Origin: UBA1952 sp965246905
Lineage (GTDB): Bacteria; Bacteroidota; Bacteroidia; Chitinophagales; Chitinophagaceae
Assembly (NCBI GenBank): GCA_965246905.1
Contig: CBDFFZ010000018.1
Location: 1 to 64,000 of the forward strand
Direction: 5' to 3'
Length of the DNA stretch: 64,000 nt
Below are positions 25,057-33,754 of the stretch, piece by piece. The notes beneath the pieces are model-generated. The model saw only the letters and a program-made list of their open reading frames with translations, ran no database searches and was not told where the DNA came from. The first letter of the stretch is position 1. Every line of letters begins with the position of its first letter. The position numbers and the translations under genes are program-made.

Positions 25057-26151
25057 TCAATCTTTCAAAAAGCCGTTGTAATGAGCTGCCTGGTAAGCAA
25101 ATTGCCATTTCGGATTATGATAGCGCTGCCCTTCTTCTTTTTTTAGCGAGGATGCAATCGTTGCAAGCACTTCCTCCAGGTTATCCAGATTATAGAAAAT
25201 GCCATTTTCCCGAAAATCTTCATAACGCTCATAAAATTCGTGCATCAGCAAAGGCTTTCTATAGGCAAATGCAATATTAAACGTACCGCTGATCTGGTTT
25301 TCAAGGTATTTTTCCATGTCGGCATTTACCGGATGAATAAGCGGCATCAATATATTACACTGCTGCAAATAAGCATGAAACACATCATTTGGAACAAACC
25401 CATCATAAAAAAGGAAGTAATCATTAACCCCGTAATCGTTTACTAATTGCCTGAGCTCTTTCCCGTTTCCGTAGGCGTGATTGCCATTGCCGAGAATAAT
25501 AAATTTTACGTTTGGCTTCACTTTCACGGCAGCAAACCGGGGCACAAGGCTGGCATAATCGCGGCGCTTATATTCAACCGTTCCGGGGATGCCGATCCAG
25601 ATGGCATCCGCTGGTTTTAGCGCCACAGCAGCCGGCGGAAAGGCCGGATGGAAAATTGGGTAGTAAACGCTGAATTTTAGCCGTCCATGAGGTGTTTTCA
25701 GCGCCTTTTGAAGCATATAATCACTCAATAGGAAATATTTGCCCAGCCGCCTGCTTATGATAGCTTGCCCAAAGCTATTTTGCAGCTTATTTACCCCATG
25801 TAGCGTACCATAAAAGCGTATGCGCTTCGGGAAGGGTAGCAGGCATAGATTGCGCACCGGCGTACTATGCGCAGTATTGAAAATGACTTTTGTTATTCCT
25901 CTTCGCACAATCTCATTGCGGATCTTCCAAAGCTCGGCAAGAAGCGCGAACCCTTTTTTACCGGTACATGCAACGAATACATTTTCCTGCCCCGCATTAT
26001 AATCTGCTACTTCTTTCGCTATATTTTCGGAGCAGATAAGGGTCGTATCATAGCCACCGGCTTTCAAAAACATAAGCTGTGAATACAGGTTCACATCGTG
26101 CGAATCATAGATTTCAAGCAGTGCTGCCTTTGGTGGATGCGCATTATTCAT
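25057..26151 (-). CDS. Glycosyltransferase (GT4-like fold)
   Basis: The start MNNAHPPKAALLEIYDSHD gives 364 residues. A longer in-frame start (26187) is rejected because it would lie inside the rpsT terminator. The protein has two Rossmann-like halves: KVIFNTAH and YGTLHGVNKL in the first, and a donor-binding half with IWIGIPGTVEYKRRDYASLV, VKFIILGNGN, YFLFYDGFVP and the C-terminal acidic YRKPLLMHEFYERYEDF. These resemble retaining GT-B transferases; donor and acceptor are unknown. Its neighbour is the FkbM methyltransferase. Confidence 0.72.
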   Translation of the reverse strand: MNNAHPPKAALLEIYDSHDVNLYSQLMFLKAGGYDTTLICSENIAKEVADYNAGQENVFVACTGKKGFALLAELWKIRNEIVRRGITKVIFNTAHSTPVRNLCLLPFPKRIRFYGTLHGVNKLQNSFGQAIISRRLGKYFLLSDYMLQKALKTPHGRLKFSVYYPIFHPAFPPAAVALKPADAIWIGIPGTVEYKRRDYASLVPRFAAVKVKPNVKFIILGNGNHAYGNGKELRQLVNDYGVNDYFLFYDGFVPNDVFHAYLQQCNILMPLIHPVNADMEKYLENQISGTFNIAFAYRKPLLMHEFYERYEDFRENGIFYNLDNLEEVLATIASSLKKEEGQRYHNPKWQFAYQAAHYNGFLKD

Positions 26152-26173
26152 CAGCGGCTGAAATATTAAAATT

Positions 26174-26196
26174 AAAAAACCCGGCACGAAGCCGGG
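26174..26196 (-). terminator. Terminator of rpsT
   Basis: On the minus strand the stem GCCCGGC-TTCGT-GCCGGG lies about 28 bases after the rpsT stop. It is followed by six T. Confidence 0.88.
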
Positions 26197-26223
26197 CTAT
26201 AAATTTATATAGGAAAAGTACAA

Positions 26224-26484
26224 TTAAGCAGCGGTGAGCGCATTCATACGCTTTGCAATGCCAGATTTCAGGTTGCCCGCCTTATTTTTATGAATCACAT
26301 TGCGCTTGGCAAGCTTATCGATCATAGAAATAACTTTTGGAAGCTCGGCAGCAGCAATATCCTTCTCAGTCAAAGCCAACAGCCTGCGCATAGCATTACG
26401 TGTGGTTTTGCCATAATAGCGGTTGCTGTCGCGGCGCTTTTCACTTTGGCGGATATCCTTCTTGGTAGCTTTATGATTAGCCAT
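26224..26484 (-). CDS. rpsT: Small ribosomal subunit protein bS20
   Basis: The 86-residue basic protein MANHKATKKDIRQSEKRRD... is bS20 by its whole sequence (NAMRRLLALTEKD, MIDKLAKRNVIHKNKAGNLKSGIAKRM). It binds 16S rRNA in the 30S body. It is a single-gene transcript with its own perfect promoter and terminator. The start is unambiguous; about 16 bases of leader are expected. Confidence 0.97.
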   Translation of the reverse strand: MANHKATKKDIRQSEKRRDSNRYYGKTTRNAMRRLLALTEKDIAAAELPKVISMIDKLAKRNVIHKNKAGNLKSGIAKRMNALTAA

Positions 26485-26506
26485 TATTTTATTTACGTTA
26501 GGGCTG

Positions 26507-26537
26507 CAAATGTACGTGTTTTACGTTAACAGCCAAA
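26507..26537 (-). promoter_or_regulatory. Consensus Bacteroidota promoter of rpsT
   Basis: On the minus strand, -33 TTTG (26534-26537), 19 bases, then -7 TACATTTG (26507-26514). Both elements are perfect, and the distance to the ATG is 22 bases. Confidence 0.85.
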
Positions 26538-26555
26538 TTAATTCTTCTATTTCTA

Positions 26556-27662
26556 CTATAAAATATTGCTTTCCTGTGCAAACAGCGCAGCGGAGCGACG
26601 CATGATAAGTGATTTCTTTTCGATAAAGCCTTCAAGTTTGTCCTTAGGAATACGAAGGGAATAAAAATCTTCCGTAGCAACGCCGTAAATATAAAGATCA
26701 ATGTCGGAATTCCAGGTGCGGAGTAGCTTTTTATCGATGCTAAGCTCATCACCGAGGAGATCAAGATTTACCGGCTCATTCAGGCGCACGATAGCCATTG
26801 TTCTAAGCTCATCATCCGTAAATCTTGGCTTGGCAGGAATGGCCGCCGCTGTTGCCACTACATCCTCATTACTGAATTTAAAATCCGCCGGTATAGCGCC
26901 TGTACCTATGAATTTCTTCATGCTTTCAAAGATAGAAGCAGTAGCAATAAAGGCAAGCACATGGCCCTGTGTTTCCCGGGGAAGGAACTTTTTGATATCC
27001 CAGAAACTATGGCTACCCGTACGGGTGATCGCGCGCTGTACAGGCACCGGGCCACTATTATACGCGGCTACTACAAGCAGCCAATCGTTAAACTGACCAT
27101 ACAGTGTATTAAGGTACTTTGCAGCGGCATTGGTAGATTTAAACCAGTCAGTACGATCATCACGTTTTCCGCTTACTTTAAGGCCCAGCATTTGCGCTGT
27201 TGTTTCCATAAGCTGCCACGGCCCTACCGCCCCAACCGGTGAAAGTGCTTTATTATTAAGTGCAGATTCGATCACTGCAAGATACTTGAGCTCTTTGGGA
27301 ATATTATGCTTCGTGAGCACATTATCGATCATTGAAAACTTTGTATTGCTGCGCCCTTTTACTACGTTCAGGGTTTTATCATGCGCACCAAAATACTGGC
27401 GCACAAAACCGTTCACGTAATCGGTCATCTTGCCGTAATAGGCTTTATGGCCGGCAAGCGGAACGCCTTTAAAAGGAGCAACGGCAGGGGCAAGATTTAG
27501 CGCCAGCAATTTTTTCCCTTCCGGACCCAAGTTTTTGACAATTGTATCCGTCTTTATAACGTGGGCAGGACCCTTTAGTACTATGTATTTAACTCCCTGC
27601 GCAAAGGTGCCAAAGCTAAGCGCAAGCAGACTTAAAGGCAATAAAATGACCTTATATTGCAT
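26556..27662 (-). CDS. Periplasmic lytic murein transglycosylase (SLT, MltD-like)
   Basis: The 368-residue protein has a signal peptide (MQYKVILLPLSLLALSFGTFAQ). Its SLT domain has the catalytic Glu in YLAVIESALNNKALSPVGAVGPWQLM (near residue 132), AYNSGP near 203 and a downstream helical region. It cleaves the MurNAc-GlcNAc bond of peptidoglycan to give 1,6-anhydro-MurNAc ends. LysM repeats, present in many MltD proteins, are not seen; the C-terminal 100 residues may play that binding role. Its neighbours are rpsT and tatA, on the same strand but with separate promoters likely. Confidence 0.88.
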   Translation of the reverse strand: MQYKVILLPLSLLALSFGTFAQGVKYIVLKGPAHVIKTDTIVKNLGPEGKKLLALNLAPAVAPFKGVPLAGHKAYYGKMTDYVNGFVRQYFGAHDKTLNVVKGRSNTKFSMIDNVLTKHNIPKELKYLAVIESALNNKALSPVGAVGPWQLMETTAQMLGLKVSGKRDDRTDWFKSTNAAAKYLNTLYGQFNDWLLVVAAYNSGPVPVQRAITRTGSHSFWDIKKFLPRETQGHVLAFIATASIFESMKKFIGTGAIPADFKFSNEDVVATAAAIPAKPRFTDDELRTMAIVRLNEPVNLDLLGDELSIDKKLLRTWNSDIDLYIYGVATEDFYSLRIPKDKLEGFIEKKSLIMRRSAALFAQESNIL

Positions 27663-27770
27663 GTTTTATCGTTTTTTTGAAGCGGTGAAAGCATGCAACC
27701 CAAATAACTCATGGGAAGCGTTGTTTAATAAAACAGAAAAGCCTAAGCCTCCTGATACTAATAAGGGCTA

Positions 27771-28040
27771 TTAAACAGTAGGAGTGGTATTTGGCGTATT
27801 GTTGGTGGGAGTTGTTGTAGTGGTAGTTGTTGTAGTTTTGCGGGTCATTTCCCCTTCAATTTCGGCTTTTACGCCTTCTTTGGCATCATTAAAATCACGA
27901 ATGCCTTTACCAATACCTTTTGCAAGCTCAGGAATTTTTTTCCCGCCAAAGAGAATAATAACGCCGAGAATTATCCAGAGCCATTCTCCGCCACCCGGCA
28001 TAGAGATCAATAATTGCGGCAATATTTTTATTACAGTCAT
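27771..28040 (-). CDS. tatA: Twin-arginine translocase TatA/TatE subunit
   Basis: The 89-residue protein has the TatA layout: a short N-terminal segment, one transmembrane helix (EWLWIILGVIILFGGKKIPELAKGIGKG, residues 19-46), an amphipathic helix with the conserved FGGKKIPEL/ELAKGIG motifs, then a tail. The tail is low-complexity, with nine consecutive Thr followed by Pro/Thr/Asn. TatC is not nearby. Translation could also start at Met14 (27999-28001), which would place the transmembrane helix close to the N-terminus as in most TatA proteins. Confidence 0.9.
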   Translation of the reverse strand: MTVIKILPQLLISMPGGGEWLWIILGVIILFGGKKIPELAKGIGKGIRDFNDAKEGVKAEIEGEMTRKTTTTTTTTTPTNNTPNTTPTV

Positions 28041-28066
28041 GGTCTTTATTTAAAGCTTGATAAAAG

Positions 28067-28096
28067 CAAATATAGGCGTTTGCCTCCAAATGCAAT
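28067..28096 (-). promoter_or_regulatory. Promoter of tatA
   Basis: On the minus strand ATTG (28093-28096), 18 bases, then a perfect -7 TATATTTG (28067-28074), 26 bases upstream of the tatA ATG. Confidence 0.6.
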
Positions 28097-28178
28097 AATG
28101 CTACAGATACGTTTAACAGATGCTTTGTAAAGCTAATGTCTGAATTCGAAGTGGAGCCTAAACTGATACACGGCCTGT

Positions 28179-29255
28179 TCAATGCACTTTCAGGCCAGCG
28201 GTGTAGCCGCGCCATTTCTCAATTACGGCGGCCATATCTGCTGGCAATTCACTGTTAAAAAGCATACGCTCGCCCGTTGCAGGATGTATGATCCCAAGCT
28301 CTTTCGCATGAAGTGCATGGCGGGGCATCAGCTCAAATGCATTATCCACAAATTGCCGGTATTTGCTGAATACGGTTCCTTTTACAATACGGTCGCCACC
28401 GTATGTGGCATCATTAAACAGCGGATGCCCGATGTACTGCATGTGTACGCGTATCTGGTGCGTACGGCCGGTTTCGAGCTGAAGCTGCACAAGCGTTACA
28501 TAACCGAAACGCTCTAAAACCTTATAGTGCGTAATAGCCTCTTTTCCATGCTCTCCTTCCGGGTAAGCCGTCATCAATTTACGGTAGCGCTGATGGCGGC
28601 CTACATGAGCGATGATTGTTGCTTCCTCTTCCGGTAGATCGCCCCAAACGAGCGCTATGTAGCGGCGATGAACGGTATGTTTTTTAAACTGTGCGGAAAG
28701 ATGGGCAACGGCCAGCTCACTTTTACCTATTACCAACAGTCCGCTCGTATCCTTATCTATGCGGTGCACGAGGCCTATACGCGGCAGGCCTTCTGTATCA
28801 ATATCCTTTAAATAAAAAGCAAGCCCATTCACCAGGGTGCCGGAATAGTTGCCGCTGCCGGGGTGTACCACCATACCGTCCGGCTTATTGACGATCATCA
28901 GGTCGTCATCTTCATAGACAATCTTCAGCGGCATTTCCTCCGGTACTATGTCCAGATTCTCTACAGCCCTTGTCTCGTAGATAACCAACTCATCGCCGGG
29001 GCGCACTTTATAATTTGCCTTTACGGTGCTGTCGTTTACGGTTACAAACCCATCATCCAGCGCCTGCTGTATTTTATTTCGCGTAGCGCCTTCGAGGCGG
29101 ATCATAATAAACTTATCGATGCGCAAAGGCTCCTGGCGCTTATCGATGGTAATGCGCATTCGCTCAATGCGTACAGGCGCGCCATCGGCTCCGTCATCAC
29201 CGGGTTCCTCGTCTTCTATTTCTTCTTCGTTGATCTCTTTATCGGAATCCATCAT
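28179..29255 (-). CDS. rluD: 23S rRNA-type pseudouridine synthase, RluA/RluD family
   Basis: The 358-residue protein has an acidic N-terminal extension (residues 1-30), an S4 RNA-binding domain (LRIDKFIMIRLEGATRNKIQQALDDGFV, about 43-70) and the catalytic domain. The RluA-family motif GLVHRIDKDTSGLLVIGK near residue 160 contains the nucleophilic Asp. RPTHQIR-type GRTHQIRVHMQYIGHPLFND follows near 262. It likely isomerises uridines in helix 69 of 23S rRNA, as RluD does, though the exact target is inferred. A perfect -7 box TATTTTTG lies at 29271-29278 on the minus strand. Confidence 0.9.
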   Translation of the reverse strand: MMDSDKEINEEEIEDEEPGDDGADGAPVRIERMRITIDKRQEPLRIDKFIMIRLEGATRNKIQQALDDGFVTVNDSTVKANYKVRPGDELVIYETRAVENLDIVPEEMPLKIVYEDDDLMIVNKPDGMVVHPGSGNYSGTLVNGLAFYLKDIDTEGLPRIGLVHRIDKDTSGLLVIGKSELAVAHLSAQFKKHTVHRRYIALVWGDLPEEEATIIAHVGRHQRYRKLMTAYPEGEHGKEAITHYKVLERFGYVTLVQLQLETGRTHQIRVHMQYIGHPLFNDATYGGDRIVKGTVFSKYRQFVDNAFELMPRHALHAKELGIIHPATGERMLFNSELPADMAAVIEKWRGYTAGLKVH

Positions 29256-29270
29256 TTACAAAATAGCCTG

Positions 29271-29278
29271 CAAAAATA
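29271..29278 (-). promoter_or_regulatory. -7 box of the pseudouridine synthase gene
   Basis: The minus strand reads TATTTTTG, a perfect TAnnTTTG, 15 bases upstream of the ATG. No clear -33 element. Confidence 0.5.
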
Positions 29279-29328
29279 AAGTATTGCCACTCTTTAAAAG
29301 GATTGGCCGCTTCGCGAAATGTCTGAGC

Positions 29329-30270
29329 TTAATTTTTCCTGCCGTCAAGCCAGCTTTTTATTGCCGCAGGGTCGAGCTCAATATAATAGGTCTTGCGCTC
29401 GATAACGCTGTTATTGATCCAATATATTGCCGGTACAAATTCACCTGCCATTGCTTCGAATGGCGGTATTTCCCGGATAATGGAATGCGGCACCTTTATC
29501 GATTTTGTTTCGCCGAAAAATGCTGCATCGCGCTCTTTGCGGCCATTGAGTACAATATAGAAAGGATAGTCCGGGTATTTCCGATGCAGGAGCTGTATCA
29601 GATAGGCCGCTTTGCGGCAATGCGGGCAGGTAAGGCTCAGGAATGCTACAATGTGCTTTCCATTTTTAAGATCTACGGTAGGTTTGGGCACTCCGTAATC
29701 GTTGATAGCATTCAGCGAAATAGGCTGTCGCGCAGCCTCACCGGTACCGAACAGGTACACTGGCGCCAGCGCATAAGGCAAGCCTAAAGCTGCAATAGTG
29801 GCCCCGATCGTTATCCAGCGCTGCGCCCGATAGGGCTTTCCAGGATAGATAGCCCAGGTAATTGCAAGCCCGGCCATCATAAAAACATTTTTGATGATCG
29901 CGGCCAGCGGTGTCATCTGGTAAGTGTCGCCGAAGCAACCGCAGTTGCCGCTATTGCCTTGTTTTGCTATTAATAAGAGCAGGTAGCCGGTTAAGAGTAC
30001 AAGAAGTGCAAATGCTGCTTTATAGGTATATGACTTCAGGTAAAGATGGGCCAGTAGGAAAAGTGCAATCCCGATTTCCAGCCCAATGAAGAGGCGTGCA
30101 ATGATCGCCGCGCCTGTGAAACTGACGGGCAAAATTTCAAGGAATGTCCATTCAAATGGCTCCATGGCCATAAGCTTGGTGCCGGCGGAAAACAAAAATA
30201 CTGCTGAGAGGGTCAGCAGTATCAGTATTCCTATAGTTTGCTTTAAGTAATAATTAAAATCCTTCCGCAC
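29329..30270 (-). CDS. DoxX/MauE-type membrane protein fused to a thioredoxin-like domain
   Basis: The 313-residue protein has four or more N-terminal transmembrane segments (about residues 10-165). Within them is GNSGNCGCFGD, the CxC signature of MauE/DoxX redox-associated membrane proteins. The C-terminal thioredoxin-like domain faces the periplasm and has the active site TCPHC near residue 215 and a cis-Pro-like FVPAIYW. The fusion suggests electrons pass across the inner membrane to a periplasmic disulfide reductase or isomerase. It starts 11 bases after a small Cys-rich lipoprotein gene, its likely operon partner. Confidence 0.82.
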   Translation of the reverse strand: MRKDFNYYLKQTIGILILLTLSAVFLFSAGTKLMAMEPFEWTFLEILPVSFTGAAIIARLFIGLEIGIALFLLAHLYLKSYTYKAAFALLVLLTGYLLLLIAKQGNSGNCGCFGDTYQMTPLAAIIKNVFMMAGLAITWAIYPGKPYRAQRWITIGATIAALGLPYALAPVYLFGTGEAARQPISLNAINDYGVPKPTVDLKNGKHIVAFLSLTCPHCRKAAYLIQLLHRKYPDYPFYIVLNGRKERDAAFFGETKSIKVPHSIIREIPPFEAMAGEFVPAIYWINNSVIERKTYYIELDPAAIKSWLDGRKN

Positions 30271-30281
30271 GGGCTAAGCTA

Positions 30282-30527
30282 TTAAAAAAGCTTGCAATCT
30301 TCCTTTGTATGGATGCCGTTATTGTCTGAAGTGGTGGAATTCTGCTCGCAGATGCTTTTGGCTTTTTTCTTTGTGTCCGTAACTTGGTATTTTTTAATCA
30401 CCGTATCCGGCAGGCCCGGCGTGCCGGTGTACACAATCTGGCACTGGCAGGTATAATCCCGAACGCAAGAAGAAAAGAACAGGGTAGCACCGGCGACAGC
30501 CAGCAAAAGTGTAGTGCGTAATTGCAT
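30282..30527 (-). CDS. Small cysteine-rich lipoprotein
   Basis: The 81-residue protein has a lipoprotein signal (MQLRTTLLLAVAGATLFFSSC, lipid Cys at 21) and a mature part of only 60 residues with four more cysteines (27, 29, 60, 78). No family is recognised. It is the first gene of a two-gene operon with the thioredoxin-fusion membrane protein, so it could be a redox substrate or partner of that protein. It has a good promoter of its own. Confidence 0.75.
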   Translation of the reverse strand: MQLRTTLLLAVAGATLFFSSCVRDYTCQCQIVYTGTPGLPDTVIKKYQVTDTKKKAKSICEQNSTTSDNNGIHTKEDCKLF

Positions 30528-30549
30528 GCAGTTGGAGAATTTCAGCGCT

Positions 30550-30579
30550 TAAAGATAAAAGGATTTTTTTTTGCTCCAA
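30550..30579 (-). promoter_or_regulatory. Promoter of the lipoprotein/thioredoxin-fusion operon
   Basis: On the minus strand TTG (30577-30579), 19 bases, then TATCTTTA (30550-30557, five of six fixed positions), 22 bases before the ATG. Confidence 0.55.
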
Positions 30580-30644
30580 GGATATCGGAGCATTTTACCG
30601 CTTATAGTACTTAATTCCAGATTCCCGATTTTCAATTCCTTTAT

Positions 30645-31643
30645 TTAACGAGGTATTTCTATCCGGGCAATCAGCTCTTTGAGTACTTCATCCGTACTGA
30701 GGCCTTCCATTTCTTTTTCCGGCGTAAGAGAAATACGGTGGCGCAGTACGGGCGCTAAGCCTTCAATAATATCTTCCGGGATTACGAACGAGCGGCCACG
30801 CAGTACGCCAATCGCCTTAGCTACCTGCAACAGTGCGATTGAAGCCCGTGGCGATGCACCAAGATAAAGTGAGCGGTCATTACGCGTTTCCCATACAATG
30901 CGGGCAATGAATTGCAGCAGCTTCGGCTCTACATGTATCTGCCTTACCTGCGCGCGCGCCGCAGCCAGTGTCTCAGCAGTGATCACCGGCCGTATCTCAT
31001 TCAGTAATACAGATAATGGCTGCCCGTTATGCCGCTCCAATATTTTTACCTCTTCCTCCAGCGATGGATAGCCCACCACTACTTTCATAAGAAATCGGTC
31101 GAGCTGCGCCTCCGGCAGCCGGTACGTGCCTTCATGCTCAATCGGGTTTTGGGTGGCTATCACAATGAATGGTGGTTTCATCGGGTGCGTAATGCCGTCC
31201 ACAGTTATTTGCCGCTCTTCCATTACCTCGAACAGCGCAGCCTGGGTTTTCGCCGGTGCCCGGTTGATCTCATCGATCAGCACAATATTGCTGAACAAGG
31301 GCCCTGCGCGAAACTGGAAAGAAGCCGATTGCGGATTGAAGATATTTGTACCGATCACATCGCTCGGCATCAGATCCGGGGTAAACTGTATGCGTGAAAA
31401 ATCTACGGCTATGAGCTTTGCCAGCAACTTTGCGGTAAGCGTTTTGGCCACGCCGGGCACTCCCTCCAACAGGATATGACCATCGGCTAAGAGACCGGCC
31501 AGCAGCAGCTCTACCATGCCATGCTGCCCGATGATGATCCTGCCTATCTGATCCTGTAAAGCATCCGTAAGCTGCAAGAGCGGGCTGGCGCTGCTTGTAT
31601 TATTGGCTGGTATTTCTGTAGGTAAAGTTTGCTGAGATTCCAT
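30645..31643 (-). CDS. MoxR family AAA+ ATPase
   Basis: The 332-residue protein has the MoxR signature set: Walker A in the form GVPGVAKT (near residue 63), IQFTPDLMPSDVIGTNIF, Walker B VLIDEINRAPAKTQAALFEVMEE, IATQNPIEHEGTYRLPEAQLDRF and the sensor 2 region ASPRASIAL. MoxR ATPases act as chaperones that insert cofactors or mature envelope proteins, usually with a DUF58 protein. It follows the DUF4350 gene by 6 bases and ends the cluster. The expected DUF58 gene downstream is absent. Confidence 0.93.
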   Translation of the reverse strand: MESQQTLPTEIPANNTSSASPLLQLTDALQDQIGRIIIGQHGMVELLLAGLLADGHILLEGVPGVAKTLTAKLLAKLIAVDFSRIQFTPDLMPSDVIGTNIFNPQSASFQFRAGPLFSNIVLIDEINRAPAKTQAALFEVMEERQITVDGITHPMKPPFIVIATQNPIEHEGTYRLPEAQLDRFLMKVVVGYPSLEEEVKILERHNGQPLSVLLNEIRPVITAETLAAARAQVRQIHVEPKLLQFIARIVWETRNDRSLYLGASPRASIALLQVAKAIGVLRGRSFVIPEDIIEGLAPVLRHRISLTPEKEMEGLSTDEVLKELIARIEIPR

Positions 31644-31649
31644 AATTAA

Positions 31650-32951
31650 TTAACTGCGTTGATGATTGTAAAATGATTGGATGCTACGGTGAAGCTCATG
31701 CAGATACTCAGGAGTAACGGCTGTGCCCAGGCGAACATCATGGATCTTAGTAACAAGGGATTTTACCTCCTCGCCGCTCCGGCCCGATTTTGAGACCAGC
31801 TGCAGGATGAACGTATCGCCCAGCTGCGTAGTGTCTAAGAAATAATAAGTGCGCACCCATTCCAGAAAATGCTGGATCATTTTCTCTGCAAGATTCGCAT
31901 GGTTGCCCTTATTGAAATAGAGCCTGCCAATGGCTTCCACAAAAGAGACGGAAGCATTCTCCAAAGGCTGTACAACCGGGATGATCCGCTGTCTGCGCTT
32001 GAGGCCGAGCAGCACATAGACAAGCAGGGTAACAATTGCAATGATAAGCGCCCAGCGGGTTGCCGGGTAGCGCCAAAGCACATTCATGCTCGAGCCTTCG
32101 GTACTCCGCTTATAGTATTCATTCCAGTAAATATGACTGATGTTATCCGGGAAGGAATGCCAAATGCCGTTGAGGTAAGTGCGGTTGCTATCCTGCAACA
32201 GGAAATAATTGGAGAATGCCAGTGGTGCAGCATGAAGTGTAATATGGCCGCTGCCAATAGTATAGCGGATAAAATCCGGTGCGCCTTTTGTATAGATGCC
32301 CAGCACTTCCGGCTCGCCGATCTTGTTCCCTTCTTCTTCGGCCGCAGGGTCGCTGGTGGTAGTCAGATCCTTTAGCGTAGCATCTGCCGGGGCAATGGCG
32401 GCTGTATCAGTTGCGCCCTTTACCGCGAGCGTAAAAGTGCTGCTAAGCGATCTACCGTTAAAGCCGTATCGTACGGTTGTATCCGGCAGCAGCACAAGAA
32501 CATTTTTATTGAGTGCGCCGTTATTGAACTGGCTGAGCGGAATTTCCTCTCCGCCTGCTTCTTTGCTGCAATGGAGCTCCGTTTCTATTTTATTATCCAG
32601 CTTGCTGCAGATGATGAACACTTCATTGCCCGAGCGTGCAAAAAGCTTTATCCTTGTCCATTCTTCTTCAGAAACATAATAGTTTAGCCCGGCCATTACT
32701 AACAGCGCCGTGCTGTCATCCTTGTGCCGTTGCATGCTGTTGTCGATGCTTGTGTAGCGGAAACGCCTGGAAATTAGCTCCCTGCTTGCCTGCGGAAAAT
32801 ACTTTGGCAATGTCTGCCAGGCAAGCCATAACCCGTAAGGCGCTTTCTTTTCATGATCCAGCGTTACGGCCCAGGATGTTTTAGGTGCGGCATTGCGGCA
32901 ACCTTCAATGAGCGGTAGCAGGAGCAGGCTTATAAACAGGATCTTTTTCAC
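31650..32951 (-). CDS. DUF4350 domain membrane protein
   Basis: The 433-residue protein begins with a hydrophobic segment ending EGC, which may be a lipoprotein signal. A periplasmic domain with the DUF4350 pattern follows (KKAPYGLWLAWQTLPKYFP near residue 35, then LLVMAGLNYYVSEEEW). One transmembrane helix lies near 305-322 (WALIIAIVTLLVYVLLGL), and the C-terminal part is cytoplasmic and helical. The family has no defined biochemical role but is a regular member of MoxR/DUF4129/SpoIIM/RDD clusters. It overlaps the DUF4129 gene by 4 bases. Confidence 0.85.
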   Translation of the reverse strand: MKKILFISLLLLPLIEGCRNAAPKTSWAVTLDHEKKAPYGLWLAWQTLPKYFPQASRELISRRFRYTSIDNSMQRHKDDSTALLVMAGLNYYVSEEEWTRIKLFARSGNEVFIICSKLDNKIETELHCSKEAGGEEIPLSQFNNGALNKNVLVLLPDTTVRYGFNGRSLSSTFTLAVKGATDTAAIAPADATLKDLTTTSDPAAEEEGNKIGEPEVLGIYTKGAPDFIRYTIGSGHITLHAAPLAFSNYFLLQDSNRTYLNGIWHSFPDNISHIYWNEYYKRSTEGSSMNVLWRYPATRWALIIAIVTLLVYVLLGLKRRQRIIPVVQPLENASVSFVEAIGRLYFNKGNHANLAEKMIQHFLEWVRTYYFLDTTQLGDTFILQLVSKSGRSGEEVKSLVTKIHDVRLGTAVTPEYLHELHRSIQSFYNHQRS

Positions 32952-33754
32952 GATGCGCCGATCTCTTTTTTTACCCCGTTAAAGATCTGGAGATACGCTG
33001 CAAAGGCATCTGCCGAAGGCAAAAAATTGCCGTACCAGGCATACTCGTATTCGCGTGAAAGCTGGCGGAACTGCTGCCGCACCGGACTTTCTGAGAGCTC
33101 GCGGTAATAATCCGTATTTGTTTTATCCTGCCGGTACTGTATCTGGTTCCGCGCCTGTAGCAGCTGCAGGAGGAGCATGTAGCTGTATCGTATGGCCAGT
33201 CTTGTTTCACCGGCAGCAATTGCAGCTCGCAGGCGTTCTTCCCAATTGTTGCGCAGTAGGTCTTCTTCCGAGATTGTACCATCTGTAGAAATAGTGTCAA
33301 CCATTTTTTTATTGCGGCGGGCAAAGATTCTGCCATCGCCGGAGGCCAGGCGGTACACAATATAAAACAGCAGCAGGCCAAGCAGACTCCACAGTATTAT
33401 ATGCCCGGCCAGGGAGGTAAAGAACTGAAAAACCGCCAGGAGAAACCGAAGCAGCAAAGGCATTTCCTGTTTTACAGGCTGTTTTGCGGCGGCAGTGAAC
33501 TCCCGCTCATTTTTATAGCCGAATTCTTTCTCGGATGTTACCTGTCGCCATTCCGCAGGAGTGGCAGCGGCCTTATTATAGCTTACGGTACGTGTAGCCT
33601 GGTCGCCGGGATTATCTTCTGTATAGGGGCCGGCTGTTTCCGTTTGTGCGGTGCTGTCCACATAGGTGGTATCGCTTTCCTGTGCCGTAGCTGCTATGCA
33701 ACAGCAAAGCAGCATCCCCAATAAAAATAGCTGCTTAACGGGCCGGCGCATCAT
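32948..33754 (-). CDS. DUF4129 domain membrane protein
   Basis: The 268-residue protein has a signal peptide (MMRRPVKQLFLLGMLLCCCIAATAQ), a Thr-rich periplasmic stretch and one transmembrane helix (about 113-135). The C-terminal DUF4129 region has the typical end YRELSESPVRQQFRQLSREYEYAWYG. Function unknown; it is a cluster partner of MoxR. Its start overlaps the SpoIIM gene end by 20 bases and its stop overlaps the DUF4350 start (ATGA), so the three are translated in coupled fashion. Confidence 0.85.
   Translation of the reverse strand: MMRRPVKQLFLLGMLLCCCIAATAQESDTTYVDSTAQTETAGPYTEDNPGDQATRTVSYNKAAATPAEWRQVTSEKEFGYKNEREFTAAAKQPVKQEMPLLLRFLLAVFQFFTSLAGHIILWSLLGLLLFYIVYRLASGDGRIFARRNKKMVDTISTDGTISEEDLLRNNWEERLRAAIAAGETRLAIRYSYMLLLQLLQARNQIQYRQDKTNTDYYRELSESPVRQQFRQLSREYEYAWYGNFLPSADAFAAYLQIFNGVKKEIGAS

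Noticed and set aside
26152..26187. Longer start of the glycosyltransferase
   Set aside because: It would be encoded by the rpsT terminator hairpin; ATG 26151 gives the expected start.
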